Origin: Blastocatellia bacterium
GTDB lineage: Bacteria > Acidobacteriota > Blastocatellia > Pyrinomonadales > Pyrinomonadaceae
Direction of reading: 5' to 3'
DNA: 30,647 bases
NCBI GenBank assembly: GCA_003488005.1
Contig: DNND01000041.1
Span: forward strand, 1-30,647
Below, one piece after another: positions 6,915-14,436 of this stretch. Position numbers and translations under genes: made by a program. Under the pieces are notes generated by a model. It was not told the DNA's origin. It did not search any database and saw nothing but the letters and a program-made list of their open reading frames with translations. Position 1 is the stretch's first letter; every line of letters starts with the position of its first letter.

Positions 6915-8057
6915 CTAAAATTCGATAATCTGCCGCACCGCTTGCGCTTGGGCCAACCGATCAAATCCCGCGTTGATCTCTTCGAGCTGCAAAGTATGTG
7001 TGTGCAACTTATCAACCGGCAGGATGCCCGCCTGGTACATATCGATGAAGCGCGGTATGTCGCGACGCGGCACGCACGAGCCCATGTAGGAGCCCTTGAT
7101 GGTGCGCTCTTCGGCGACAATGCCAAGCGCAGGAACTGTAAACATCTTATTCGGCGCGGGCAGTCCGATCGTAATTGTGGTGCCGCCGCGACGTGTGGAT
7201 TCGTAAGCTTGAATCAACACCGTTTCGCTGCCAACACTTTCAAAAGCATAGTCAGCGCCGCCGCGACCAACTTCTCTGATCGCTTCGACCGGATCATCCT
7301 GCGCGGCGTTGATGTTATGCGTCGCGCCCAGCTCGCTCGCGAGTTCTAGTTTCTCGGCCACGCGGTCAACGGCAATGATCGGAAAAGCGCCTGCCGCGCG
7401 CGCGCCCATCACCGCGCTCAATCCTACCCCGCCCATCCCAAACACCGCGACTGACGATCCGGCTTGCACCAACGCGGTGTTGAGCACCGCTCCGACCCCC
7501 GTCATCACCGCGCAGCCGAACAGAGCGGCGACAGCGAAAGGCAGCGCACCATCAATCTTTACGAGCGACTCCTGCGCGGCAACCGTGAACTGCGAAAATG
7601 CTGAAACCCCCAGGTGATGATTGCAGGCTTGGGGCGGTGTTGAGCGTGAGTCAGTAAAGCGACGCGCGCCATTGAGCAGCGTTCCGGCAATGTTTGCTTC
7701 TCCGCCGGGCGCGCACAGCGCTCCGCGACCGCTCACGCAAAATTGACAACGGCCGCAGACCGGCACCCAACTAAAAACCACATGATCTCCGGCAGCAAAC
7801 TCCGTCGCACCTGTCGTTGGCCCAACCTCGCGCACCACACCGCTCGCTTCATGGCCCAACACCATCGGCATAACACGAGGACGCGAACCATCGATTACGG
7901 AAAGATCTGAATGACACAAGCCTGCCGCGCGAATTTCAACCAACACTTCTCCAGGCCCCGGCGGCGCGAGCGTTATGTCGTCAATCACGAATGGCAAACT
8001 CTCAGCGTAAGGCCGCGCCTGCCCCATTTCATAAAGAACTGCTGCTCTTGTTTTCAT
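6915..8057 (-). CDS. zinc-dependent alcohol dehydrogenase (MDR family)
   Basis: 380 aa NAD(P)-dependent dehydrogenase. Catalytic zinc ligands are C48 (GLCHSD), H69-E70 (GHE) and C182 (GCAVMTG); the structural zinc lobe is C101, C104, C107, C115. The Rossmann fingerprint GMGGVG is at 207-212, with D231 (AVDR) at the end of beta-2 favouring NAD. The architecture matches class III-like and aryl-alcohol dehydrogenases; substrate cannot be told. AGGA precedes the ATG at the right spacing. The family is about 370-380 aa, so it is full length. Upstream are repeats; downstream, after 23 bp, is the release-factor-like gene. Confidence 0.92.
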   Translation of the reverse strand: MKTRAAVLYEMGQARPYAESLPFVIDDITLAPPGPGEVLVEIRAAGLCHSDLSVIDGSRPRVMPMVLGHEASGVVREVGPTTGATEFAAGDHVVFSWVPVCGRCQFCVSGRGALCAPGGEANIAGTLLNGARRFTDSRSTPPQACNHHLGVSAFSQFTVAAQESLVKIDGALPFAVAALFGCAVMTGVGAVLNTALVQAGSSVAVFGMGGVGLSAVMGARAAGAFPIIAVDRVAEKLELASELGATHNINAAQDDPVEAIREVGRGGADYAFESVGSETVLIQAYESTRRGGTTITIGLPAPNKMFTVPALGIVAEERTIKGSYMGSCVPRRDIPRFIDMYQAGILPVDKLHTHTLQLEEINAGFDRLAQAQAVRQIIEF

Positions 8058-8135
8058 AACATCCTAAAGTACTGAGTGCTGGATTAATTCGTCGTAATCA
8101 GCGGACAGCGGTTTGTACATTCGCATTTTGTTTCG

Positions 8136-8370
8136 TCCACAGATTACACCGATTTCACAGATTAAAAAAAAGCAGCAACAGCACCGCGAGAAACAACGCG
8201 GGACGGCGTGAGGTCAGTACCGCCTGCGGTAGCGGGTGGGTTCAGTTTTCCTGAAGGAAGGTGCAGCAAAGCAACCCAAAAGTCGATCATCCTGAATTGC
8301 CTCCAACATTCTTTGTTGGCTCGGTTGAGGTCCTGCCTTGAATCTGTCTAGTCCGCGTAATCTGCGGATA
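8136..8370. repeat. inverted ATCTGCGGAT pair enclosing a REP-A copy
   Basis: Left arm 8136-8163 (CCACAGATTACACCGATTTC) and right arm 8341-8370 (CGCGTAATCTGCGGATA) flank a single REP-A at 8210-8246 (AGGTCAGTACCGCCTGCGGT). This has the same arrangement as 5679-5990. The rest of the 8058-8530 gap shows no gene. Confidence 0.65.
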
Positions 8371-8459
8371 ATTGTTCGCGGCGTTCGGATTTGTCCTATT
8401 GCCCCACCGTCCCGCCCCATCCATGACCGAATTCGGGCACCGGACAAACCTCTTCGTTT

Positions 8460-8494
8460 ACTGCCCACCGCTCACGGCCTACTGCCCACTGTTC
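8460..8494. repeat. heptamer array (ACTGCCC type)
   Basis: Five 7-bp units: ACTGCCC, ACCGCTC, ACGGCCT, ACTGCCC, ACTGTTC. A more degenerate stretch of the same kind lies at about 8869-8920. Confidence 0.6.
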
Positions 8495-8530
8495 TGCGGC
8501 TTTGGCACGGGGAATGCGAAGGAGAATGCT

Positions 8531-8803
8531 GTGAAGTACCTACGCGAAAGAGGAATTTATTTGGCGCCCAACGGCGAGAGCTTTGTGGCGAGTCGCGAGC
8601 GAACAACAACTGCGGACGGAAAACGAATTCGGTCGCGGCTGGGTAGGTTGTCGTACTTTCTTTTTGGCCGTTACGAGTGGGCCTTTCACGGCGAGCCGGA
8701 TTACGAAGTCGCCACTTCCGGTAGCTTGGTGGGTCTAAACCAGGTCTCGACTTTCCGCCCCGACCAATTGATCGACACTGGTGCCACCGCCGGCGCACAC
8801 TAA
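8531..8803 (+). CDS. small protein of unknown function, GTG start
   Basis: 90 aa starting at a GTG with AAGGAG just upstream (GAAGGAGAATGCTGTG). The frame is open further upstream, but that part translates repeat DNA, whereas from residue 1 (VKYLRERGIYLAPNGESFVA) it looks like a real soluble domain. It has an aromatic core (YFLFGRYEWAFHG), then YEVATSGSLVGLNQ, and ends DLIDTGATA-like (QLIDTGATAGAH). I recall similar short acidobacterial proteins but cannot name a family. A heptamer array starts two bases after its stop. Function unknown. Confidence 0.6.
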   Translation: MKYLRERGIYLAPNGESFVASRERTTTADGKRIRSRLGRLSYFLFGRYEWAFHGEPDYEVATSGSLVGLNQVSTFRPDQLIDTGATAGAH

Positions 8804-8804
8804 C

Positions 8805-8843
8805 TCGTAAATCGTGAATCGTTAATCGTTAATCGTAAATCGT
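8805..8843. repeat. heptamer array directly after a stop codon
   Basis: TCGTAAA/TCGTGAA/TCGTTAA/TCGTTAA/TCGTAAA/TCG: about five and a half 7-bp units starting at the second base after the TAA at 8801-8803. Confidence 0.8.
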
Positions 8844-8951
8844 TGTCAGAACAAGAACTTCAATTCCCCGCTCACCGCCTACTTGCTTAACTACTTGGTG
8901 CTCACTGCCCGCCGCTCAACAACCCTGATTCATTCTTCGGCTATGCCATCG

Positions 8952-9088
8952 CCCGTGCGGTAAGGCTCTGCCTTACCGGACAGCAACAACCAATCTTTTC
9001 TTGAGGCTACGCCTCAAGAAAAGGAACTGAGGCGTAGCCTCGAAACTCTTAAGTACGATTCCGGTAAGGCAAAGCCTTACCGCACGGG
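8952..9088. repeat. composite multi-hairpin element, copy 1
   Basis: Ends at 8952-8979 and 9061-9088 are inverted repeats of 28 bp with one mismatch (CCCGTGCGGTAAGGC...), each itself a hairpin (CGGTAAGGC-TCT-GCCTTACCG). The centre holds a 13-bp stem CTTTTCTTGAGGC-TAC-GCCTCAAGAAAAG (8995-9023) and a TGAGGCGTAGCCTC hairpin. GCGGCTTAGCCGC follows at 9091-9103. Related copies are at 20362, 22062 and 30609. No coding capacity, so a non-autonomous element is likely. Confidence 0.75.
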
Positions 9089-9148
9089 TTGCGGCTTAGC
9101 CGCTGGAAAACGTCTTCGTCAGATCCTTTTTTATCCGTCCATCCGCGG

Positions 9149-10324
9149 CTAATTCGCAATCAGCAGGCTCTTCCCAATCTGCTCGTACAGCGTCTTAAAT
9201 ATGAGGCCGTTCGGTTGCGCCTGGTTGTAATGCCGCACGATGGTCACGTCGATGTCCGGGCAATGGTAAGCGGAAGTTCCCCAAAATCCGTTGTGTCCCC
9301 AACAAACATTTCCGGCAATGTGTCGACGTTGTATGCCCATTGCGTATGGACCACCAGCCGCATCATTATTTGTCGGCGGTACGGTCAACATCATTTGCAG
9401 CGTTGAGTCGCGCTGAAAGATTTTCCCCTGCACCAGCGCGCGATAGAAACGCGCCAGGTCCTCAACGGACGAAACCAGGCCACCGCCGCCATATAAATCC
9501 ACCGACGGGTCGAAATCCACCGCGTCTATCTCGCCAAAATATGGATGGGCCAAAGGTTTGATTCCTGCGGGTGTCGGTTCCAACGTTTCGAGATAAGTCT
9601 CATCAAGTTTTAGTTTTTTGAAATTGAGCAGCGAACGCAACGCCGAGCCTAACGACTTGCCGGTCAAACGCTCGAGCATTTCACCGAGCAGAACGTAACC
9701 GGTGTCGGAGTAGTCATATTCCTTGCCCGGGGCGGCTCGAGGCGTGCCCCAGATAATGGCGTCCTCAACCTGCTCCTTGCGCGTCCAGCGATGTTTCGGG
9801 TTTGCGCTGATAATCTCGTAGTACTGTTTGGCCCTCGCATAGTCAAACATTCCGCTGGTATGAGTCAGGAGCTGACGCACTGTAATGACATTGCTCGGAT
9901 AGCCGCCTTTATCGAGAATGGTGTTGTATTCCTGCGGCAGGTAATGATTGATGGGATCGTCGAGCTTGATCTTACCATCTTCATAAAGACGCAGAATCGC
10001 AGCAGCGACAAAAGTCTTGGTGACACTGGCGACGCGAAAGACGTGATGCGGATCGAGCGGCTGTTTCGATTCACGATCAAACACGCCGGCAGCGAGACTG
10101 ACATCAATTCCCTGTCTCGGCGCCTGAACGTGCAACAGCTCGCCCGGCAAACTCGGAGTTCCGGCCACCTCGTCGGAAAGCAGCTTTTGTAATTCCGCGA
10201 TGACCTCGGCGGGCGCCTTTGCGTTAACTCGCTTGGCCGTCTGCGCCAAGGCGATTGTCGAGCAGCAAACCGCTACCACCGTAATCATTAATAGGCAGCG
10301 CGTTACGCGCTTAATGACATTCAT
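9149..10324 (-). CDS. secreted serine hydrolase, beta-lactamase/PBP-like (class C fold)
   Basis: 391 aa. Signal peptide 1-27 (CLLMITVVAVCCSTIALAQ). Beta-lactamase/transpeptidase fold with SxxK at S100-V-T-K103 (FRVASVTKTF), the YxN-like motif Y205-S-D207 (YDYSDTGY), and H344-N-G (third, KTG-equivalent box). LTHTSGMFDY is typical of the S12/esterase EstB-like branch. Likely a periplasmic D-amino acid peptidase or esterase rather than a resistance enzyme. The ATG at 10324 starts the signal peptide; the frame remains open to 10594 only through REP DNA. A weak AGGGA lies upstream. Diverges from the RAYT gene across REP-B copies. Confidence 0.88.
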   Translation of the reverse strand: MNVIKRVTRCLLMITVVAVCCSTIALAQTAKRVNAKAPAEVIAELQKLLSDEVAGTPSLPGELLHVQAPRQGIDVSLAAGVFDRESKQPLDPHHVFRVASVTKTFVAAAILRLYEDGKIKLDDPINHYLPQEYNTILDKGGYPSNVITVRQLLTHTSGMFDYARAKQYYEIISANPKHRWTRKEQVEDAIIWGTPRAAPGKEYDYSDTGYVLLGEMLERLTGKSLGSALRSLLNFKKLKLDETYLETLEPTPAGIKPLAHPYFGEIDAVDFDPSVDLYGGGGLVSSVEDLARFYRALVQGKIFQRDSTLQMMLTVPPTNNDAAGGPYAMGIQRRHIAGNVCWGHNGFWGTSAYHCPDIDVTIVRHYNQAQPNGLIFKTLYEQIGKSLLIAN

Positions 10325-10340
10325 ACTCTGCACTGTCCCT

Positions 10341-10373
10341 TTGGAGTGCGGCGGCCTGGCGCCGCTTTGGCCC
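10341..10373. repeat. REP-B copy 1
   Basis: TTGGAGTGCGGCGGCCTGGC then GCCGCTTTGGCCC, with the stem GCGGCG/CGCCGC around a GCCTGG loop. It lies just upstream of the hydrolase start, on the 5' side of the RAYT gene. Confidence 0.8.
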
Positions 10374-10446
10374 GTGAAACAGTAGCATGCAATTCCCCCG
10401 AGCACCTTCAACCGATGAAGATCTAGATCCCCCGGCATGGACCACT

Positions 10447-10472
10447 GCGCCGCCGGGCCGGCGCACTCCAAA
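10447..10472. repeat. REP-B copy 2 (inverted)
   Basis: GCGCCGCCGGGCCGGCGCAC then TCCAAA, in opposite orientation to the copy at 10341. The two form an inverted pair 75 bp apart upstream of the RAYT gene, the BIME-like arrangement. Confidence 0.75.
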
Positions 10473-10563
10473 GTCGAGCATGCCGGATGTCTTGCATCTT
10501 TACAATTCTGCCGTTTATGGACCACGCCTTGACGTTGCTCGTCTTCGTCCTTCAATTCGCTCC

Positions 10564-11103
10564 ATGACACCTCAAAAAGACTGGCCTCACGCACCGATTC
10601 ATCGGCTCGGCTCCTGTGGCGTTTACATGGTTACTGGTGCGACTTTGCACAAAGCGCACCTCTTCTCAACCGACGAGAAACTAGACTTGCTTGAGGATCA
10701 CCTGCTGAAACTCGCGAAACGATACCATTGGCAGCTGGAGGCGTGCGCGGTATTTGTCAATCATTACCACTTCATCGCCCGCGGTCATCCCGATGCATTG
10801 CCGCTCGATGCATTACTAAATCAATTGCATTCAGACACTGCTCGCAAATTGAACCTTCAGGATCAGTTGGTGGGGCGGGAAGTTTGGTACAACTTTTGGG
10901 ATACGAAGCTGACTTTTGAACGTTCTTATCTCGCGCGACTAAATTATGTTCACCAGAATGCGGTAAAGCACGGGTTGGTCTATGTGGCTAACCAATACCC
11001 ATGGTGTTCGGCTGCGTGGTTTGAGCGCACCGCTTCGCTTTCGGCTGTCAATACCATCTATAGCTTCAAAACTGACAAGCTGAACATCCATGATGAGTAC
11101 TGA
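10564..11103 (+). CDS. REP-associated tyrosine transposase (RAYT, Y1_Tnp)
   Basis: 179 aa HUH nuclease of the IS200/IS605-like TnpA_REP family, a single-strand endonuclease that cuts and rejoins at REP hairpins. The HUH pair is H67-Y-H69 (VNHYHFI) and the nucleophile is Y128 (LARLNYVHQNAVKHG), the usual RAYT signature. The ATG at 10564 starts just before the conserved HRLGSCGVYMVTGATLHK; the frame is open to 10387 only through REP-B DNA. Length is typical and all catalytic residues are present, so it appears intact. It lies inside a cluster of five REP-B copies (10341-11391), which are the likely substrates. Confidence 0.9.
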   Translation: MTPQKDWPHAPIHRLGSCGVYMVTGATLHKAHLFSTDEKLDLLEDHLLKLAKRYHWQLEACAVFVNHYHFIARGHPDALPLDALLNQLHSDTARKLNLQDQLVGREVWYNFWDTKLTFERSYLARLNYVHQNAVKHGLVYVANQYPWCSAAWFERTASLSAVNTIYSFKTDKLNIHDEY

Positions 11104-11127
11104 AAACTTTTTGGACTGCGGCGCCTT

Positions 11128-11166
11128 TTTGGAGTGCGGCGGCCTGGCGCCGCTTTGGCCCGTGAA
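11128..11166. repeat. REP-B copy 3
   Basis: Nearly identical to copy 1, including the flanking GCCCGTGAAA, and in the same orientation. It is 24 bp after the RAYT stop. A partial copy (TTGGACTGCGGCGCC) precedes it at 11111. Copies 1 and 3 thus bracket the RAYT gene as direct repeats. Confidence 0.8.
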
Positions 11167-11257
11167 ATGATACCACGCTGTTTCTCGAGCAGCCCTCAAC
11201 CCATTAAGATTGACTTCTCTGCTGCGATTTGAAAAGCTGTTTGAATGGAAGCAACTC

Positions 11258-11296
11258 TTTGGAGTGCGGTGGGCTCGGCACCGTCTTGGCCCCTGT
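11258..11296. repeat. REP-B copy 4, degenerate
   Basis: TTTGGAGTGCGGTGGGCTCG and CACCGTCTTGGCCCC: the family pattern with several substitutions that keep the stem imperfectly. Direct orientation. Confidence 0.65.
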
Positions 11297-11356
11297 TACC
11301 CCAGCGCTGCTTCATTGGCAGCACTTAACTGTTAAAGTTCGAGACAGCGTGACGGT

Positions 11357-11391
11357 GGCCAAAGCGCCGCCAGGCCGGCGCACTCCAAGGC
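11357..11391. repeat. REP-B copy 5 (inverted), abutting a pseudogene
   Basis: GGCCAAAGCGCCGCCAGGCC then GGCGCACTCCAA, in opposite orientation to copy 4. Its right edge coincides with the place where the dioxygenase remnant loses homology. The 11104-11391 stretch contains no gene besides these repeats. Confidence 0.75.
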
Positions 11392-11640
11392 GTTGAGTCT
11401 CTCGCGGCGAGCACGTCCGATCTCAGCAGACCTTCGTCAACATAGAACGGCCCCTCTTCCTGTTCCGGATTGAGCGGACACGGCCCACTCTCAGACCCCG
11501 GATTCAAGTTACTCGAGCTTGGGCCAAAGGAATCCACCACGACACGCATTGAGCAAGACCAACCCCGCGCCACCAACCGCGCCTCCAATTAGCGCGCGCC
11601 CGCTCCTTATAAGCAATTCTCTCCGATTTATTTTGGCCAT
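11392..11640 (-). pseudogene. truncated, frameshifted intradiol ring-cleavage dioxygenase
   Basis: From an ATG at 11640 (preceded by GGGAGA) reads MAKINRRELLIRSGRALIGG, then AVGGAGLVLLNAC: a twin-arginine leader (RR at 6-7) as found in secreted intradiol dioxygenases. This frame stops at 11509. The frame shifted by one continues with the family N-terminus, CPLNPEQEEGPFYVDEGLL then RSDV. Homology ends about 11392, exactly at an inverted REP-B copy, so some 80 percent of the gene is missing. It would originally have cleaved catechol-type rings. Recognition of family is from motif recall. The remnant is non-functional: frameshift plus truncation. Confidence 0.78.
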
Positions 11641-11682
11641 GAAGATCTCTCCCACACGACGCTTGAAAGACCTCTCGACTAG

Positions 11683-12207
11683 TTACAGAAAAGGATTCAA
11701 TCTTTCAGTCTCTTCGACGTGCAATAGCTTCGGCCACGGCGAAACCTTCCATAGATTTGGGCGATGATATGCAATCATCAAACATAGTAAGCCCGCGACT
11801 GCATCAAGAGTATTTTCCAAGTTTGCATCACCGAAGTGATTATTTCGCTCGTGCTTCACATCGTTGTAGCTTGCCCACCACGAGGGATTTTCTCCTCGAT
11901 CCCATGCGCGCCAAGGCATTCTCTCCAAACCATAACGAGGGATGGAAACTTTAAATGAAGGAAAACGCGGATAGTGCGAAACGATGCAGGTGCGATAGTG
12001 ATTGATATTCGAATAGGAGCCAGTAATATCCAACTCACGACAAAGTAGTTTGGAAACCACATCGACTTCCGAACTCGCACTTAGAAGAATATGCGCGAAC
12101 TCAACTGAATATGTATGGAAGTTTTGAGGAGCAATTTCTACATAACGGGCGGCCTTCTCAAGATCAGACTCAATCGCTATGAAATATTGCCAGTGTGGGA
12201 ATGCCAT
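11683..12207 (-). CDS. HEPN-like protein of unknown function
   Basis: 174 aa, soluble, mostly helical, no signal peptide. The most telling segment is NPSWWASYNDVKHERNNHF, then GDANLENTLDAVAGLLCLM, a pattern I associate with HEPN-like four-helix proteins often seen in defence or toxin contexts. The canonical HEPN RxxxxH is not clearly present: the RNNH segment has different spacing, so RNase activity is doubtful. No ribosome site before the ATG at 12207. It is flanked by a dioxygenase remnant and a restriction-methylase remnant, so may be an island passenger. Codon use is more A/T-rich than in neighbouring genes. Confidence 0.65.
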   Translation of the reverse strand: MAFPHWQYFIAIESDLEKAARYVEIAPQNFHTYSVEFAHILLSASSEVDVVSKLLCRELDITGSYSNINHYRTCIVSHYPRFPSFKVSIPRYGLERMPWRAWDRGENPSWWASYNDVKHERNNHFGDANLENTLDAVAGLLCLMIAYHRPNLWKVSPWPKLLHVEETERLNPFL

Positions 12208-12322
12208 GGTCGGTCAACTCGAGAGCGGCCTGGCGAACACAGATAAGTGTTCGTCAAGCATAGTGGGTTAGTCTTTCGTAATTGATTTCTGACTTGTAAC
12301 TTTTGAGCTATCGAAACACTTA

Positions 12323-12810
12323 GCGCCCCAGCCGAACGTAATTCCGCCGCGGTTATTATTTGGCCGGCACATATCTTTTCAAGCAGAGCGGCTTGTAACG
12401 GTTCCAGCTCGACGAGCCGTCCAAGCACGTTAAGTACGTCAATGAGTCCCGTCGTGTACTCGGCAAGCCAATGAGCGGGTTGAATCTCCCCAGCTTATTC
12501 TTTATCGTGTCATCTCTGAACTTTCTCGGATCAGCACCTTTACCGGAGCCTTCACTTCGACAAAGCCCACGAGGGCGTTACGAACTGTAATCGCGTAGTC
12601 GGGACGCGTTTTTAGATCGTTCAATGACGATTCGCCAACTGCGATGACCTCCGTTCTTCGAAACGCTCACAGGTCCGCCAAGTCTCCAATTAGATGTTCC
12701 AAGAGACTGGGGAGTTGATCTTCTGGTTGGCCGGTCGCTCCGGGATTGCCTGGTTTAGCCTTGGCGTCGGCACCGAAAGCAGCAACAGCCGTATGAAAAT
12801 CACGATTCAT
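12323..12810 (-). pseudogene. decayed N6-adenine DNA methylase / type IIG-ISP restriction gene
   Basis: From the ATG at 12810 reads a 47-residue N-terminus including GQPEDQLPSLLEHLIGDLA, then an in-frame TGA at 12667-12669. The same frame resumes with VIAVGESSLNDLKTRPDYAI then TVRNALVGFVEVKAP, the start of the nuclease-like domain of large methylase-restriction fusions. A one-base shift near 12545 brings GKGADPRKFRD. The frame then jumps, near 12470, to what matches the C-terminus of the same family: WLAEYTTGLIDVLNVLGRLV, ELEPLQAALLEKICAG. The middle, with the whole methylase, is deleted. Family assigned from memory of homologues; loss of function is clear. Confidence 0.75.
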
Positions 12811-12917
12811 CAGAGGTGACTCACGTGCCCCGTAGCAATATCGCTGAGTTTACCATCGGTTCGCTGTGGTGATTAGAATTTCAAGAGCGGGACGTACGCG
12901 GTATTGGTCTACGTTGG

Positions 12918-13544
12918 CTAGGATGTTGACGAGCACGGCGTTGCGACTTTCTCTGGGTAAAGAACGTTTTCATCGTATTCTCTTGCTCGCTTTTCGTAAA
13001 ACCATCCAACGTAGTACCAGTAAACCAGTACATTCGCTATGACAAAAAGTAGCGCCAACGTCCCATAGTCCACGACGCGGATTCTTGGGTACTCTTCGCA
13101 AAGTCCCTTATAGATTAGAACTAGAGCCGTGCCCCAACCATAAAGCGAAAAGAACTTCTGGTCATGAGGATTTCTCTGTTTATAAAACAGGAATAGACAG
13201 GGGACGACCCCAAAAACGACAAAGGTTGGCCAGTACCTCGGAATCTTTAGTGAAATGAACGCGGCTACGTAACCCAAGCAAGTAATAATATCCACCACAA
13301 AGTAACTTAAACGTTTCTTCTCCGGATCCTTGATTACGCCGTCCATATCCCCATATAGGTGAACATAATCGAGGGAGTAAAAGAGAATAATGAAGTAACG
13401 AGTGAAATTGTCGCGCGTTAAAAAGTGCGCTAGGTTGAAATCTCCGGGTGCCGGGATCAACTCATAGAGCATAGACCCCAGAAAACCAGGGTAGATCAGA
13501 CCGTAGATTAATCTGTCCCAACTTTTCTTGTCCGATTTCTTCAT
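12918..13544 (-). CDS. multi-pass membrane protein of unknown function
   Basis: 208 aa from the ATG at 13544 (MKKSDKKSWDRLIYG); the frame is open to 13607 via a TTG but that adds no membrane-protein sequence. Five to six hydrophobic segments are visible: around LIYPGFLGSMLY, YFIILFYSLDYVHL, VVDIITCLGYVAAFI, FVVFGVVPCLFLFY, GTALVLIYKGL and LALLFVIANVLVYWYYVGWF. Loops are rich in aromatic and charged residues. I do not recognise a family. No Shine-Dalgarno. It lies in the A/T-richer island with other unidentified genes. Confidence 0.7.
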   Translation of the reverse strand: MKKSDKKSWDRLIYGLIYPGFLGSMLYELIPAPGDFNLAHFLTRDNFTRYFIILFYSLDYVHLYGDMDGVIKDPEKKRLSYFVVDIITCLGYVAAFISLKIPRYWPTFVVFGVVPCLFLFYKQRNPHDQKFFSLYGWGTALVLIYKGLCEEYPRIRVVDYGTLALLFVIANVLVYWYYVGWFYEKRAREYDENVLYPEKVATPCSSTS

Positions 13545-13639
13545 GTGAGCATCGCCAAACTGCGCTAGGAACAAGGCAAAGCGGTAACGGTGAACCTGAA
13601 CCGCCAAACCCTTTTCATCGAATCAATTCGTGTGTTCCG

Positions 13640-14287
13640 CTACTTCTTGTTCCCAAAGAGCACGATGTTATTGAACTTGGTGATTGAGCCGACTACGGCG
13701 GTGTTATTGAAAACGATGTTGACATCCTCGATGCCGCACTGACCGGTGCCCTCTACCGCGAGACCAACGTCGCCGTTGTTTCTGATCGTCGTGTTGCTGA
13801 TAAAGACCTGACCTGCCGCGACGTGAACGCCGGCTGCGGTGAAGCCATCGATGACACTGTTCTCAATGGAAACTCTATTAGCGGCCAGAACGTCGATGCC
13901 GTTAACGCTGATACCTCCACCGCTTAGAGAAAGCCCACGAAGGATCACGGTCTTGGCCGCGTCAGTAGGCTGGGTGATATTGATGGTGAGCCCGCTGGAA
14001 CTCGCCAGCGATCCCGTACCGTCGATGATTACCGATCGATTTATGGTGGCAGCGCCAAAGTTTCCCGGGGCCAAAACATCGACCTCTCCTCCCATGGCCG
14101 TCTTTGACAGCGCACCGGCAAACGTCTTGCACGGGTTGGTGCGCTGGCAGGGGTTGACGTCGTCGCCCTGGGGCGAGACCCAGGTGCGGGTGGCTTGAGC
14201 TTGAACAAGCGCGGCGCCGGCGGTAACTAAAGTCATAAGAATGACAGCGATGAAACAAAGACGCAGGGTCGAGTGAACAGTAGTCAT
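13640..14287 (-). CDS. secreted right-handed beta-helix protein
   Basis: 215 aa. Signal peptide residues 1-30 (LCFIAVILMTLVTAGAALVQAQA). The mature part begins TRTWVSPQGDDVNPCQRTNP then CKTFAGALSKTAMGG, the opening of a short beta-helix family abundant in Acidobacteriota, with a Cys pair near 47 and 53. It is followed by repeated coil turns of about 22 residues, such as VNGIDVLAANRVSIENSVID and VHVAAGQVFISNTTIRNNGD. Parallel beta-helices of this sort usually bind or cleave polysaccharide; catalytic residues are not evident. Start fixed by GGAGG six bases before the ATG; the frame to 14443 is heptamer-repeat DNA. Confidence 0.85.
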   Translation of the reverse strand: MTTVHSTLRLCFIAVILMTLVTAGAALVQAQATRTWVSPQGDDVNPCQRTNPCKTFAGALSKTAMGGEVDVLAPGNFGAATINRSVIIDGTGSLASSSGLTINITQPTDAAKTVILRGLSLSGGGISVNGIDVLAANRVSIENSVIDGFTAAGVHVAAGQVFISNTTIRNNGDVGLAVEGTGQCGIEDVNIVFNNTAVVGSITKFNNIVLFGNKK

Positions 14288-14390
14288 GAGTAGCCTCCGT
14301 AAAGGGTGAAAGTTGGAGAGCGTGTGAACTGTAACGGTGGCCCACTCGATGCGTGGAGCTTGCGAAGGCGCGAGGGAATGAGCGGGCAGA

Positions 14391-14425
14391 TAGTAAATCG
14401 TAAATAGTGAATAGTAAATGGTTGG
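14391..14425. repeat. heptamer array near a membrane-protein stop
   Basis: Units such as AGTAAAT, CGTAAAT, AGTGAAT, AGTAAAT, GGTTGG. It ends about 12 bp from the stop codon of the gene that terminates at 14437. Confidence 0.65.
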
Positions 14426-14436
14426 AAAAACCGTGG

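Noticed and set aside
8805..8843. Possible CRISPR array
   Set aside because: The repeat unit is 7 bp with no spacers; also true of the other arrays.
9149..10594. 481-aa version of the beta-lactamase-like gene
   Set aside because: The extra 90 residues translate REP-B and RAYT-strand DNA; the signal peptide begins at the ATG at 10324.
12177..12428. 83-aa frame as an independent gene
   Set aside because: It is the C-terminal remnant of the restriction-methylase pseudogene, running on past its end.
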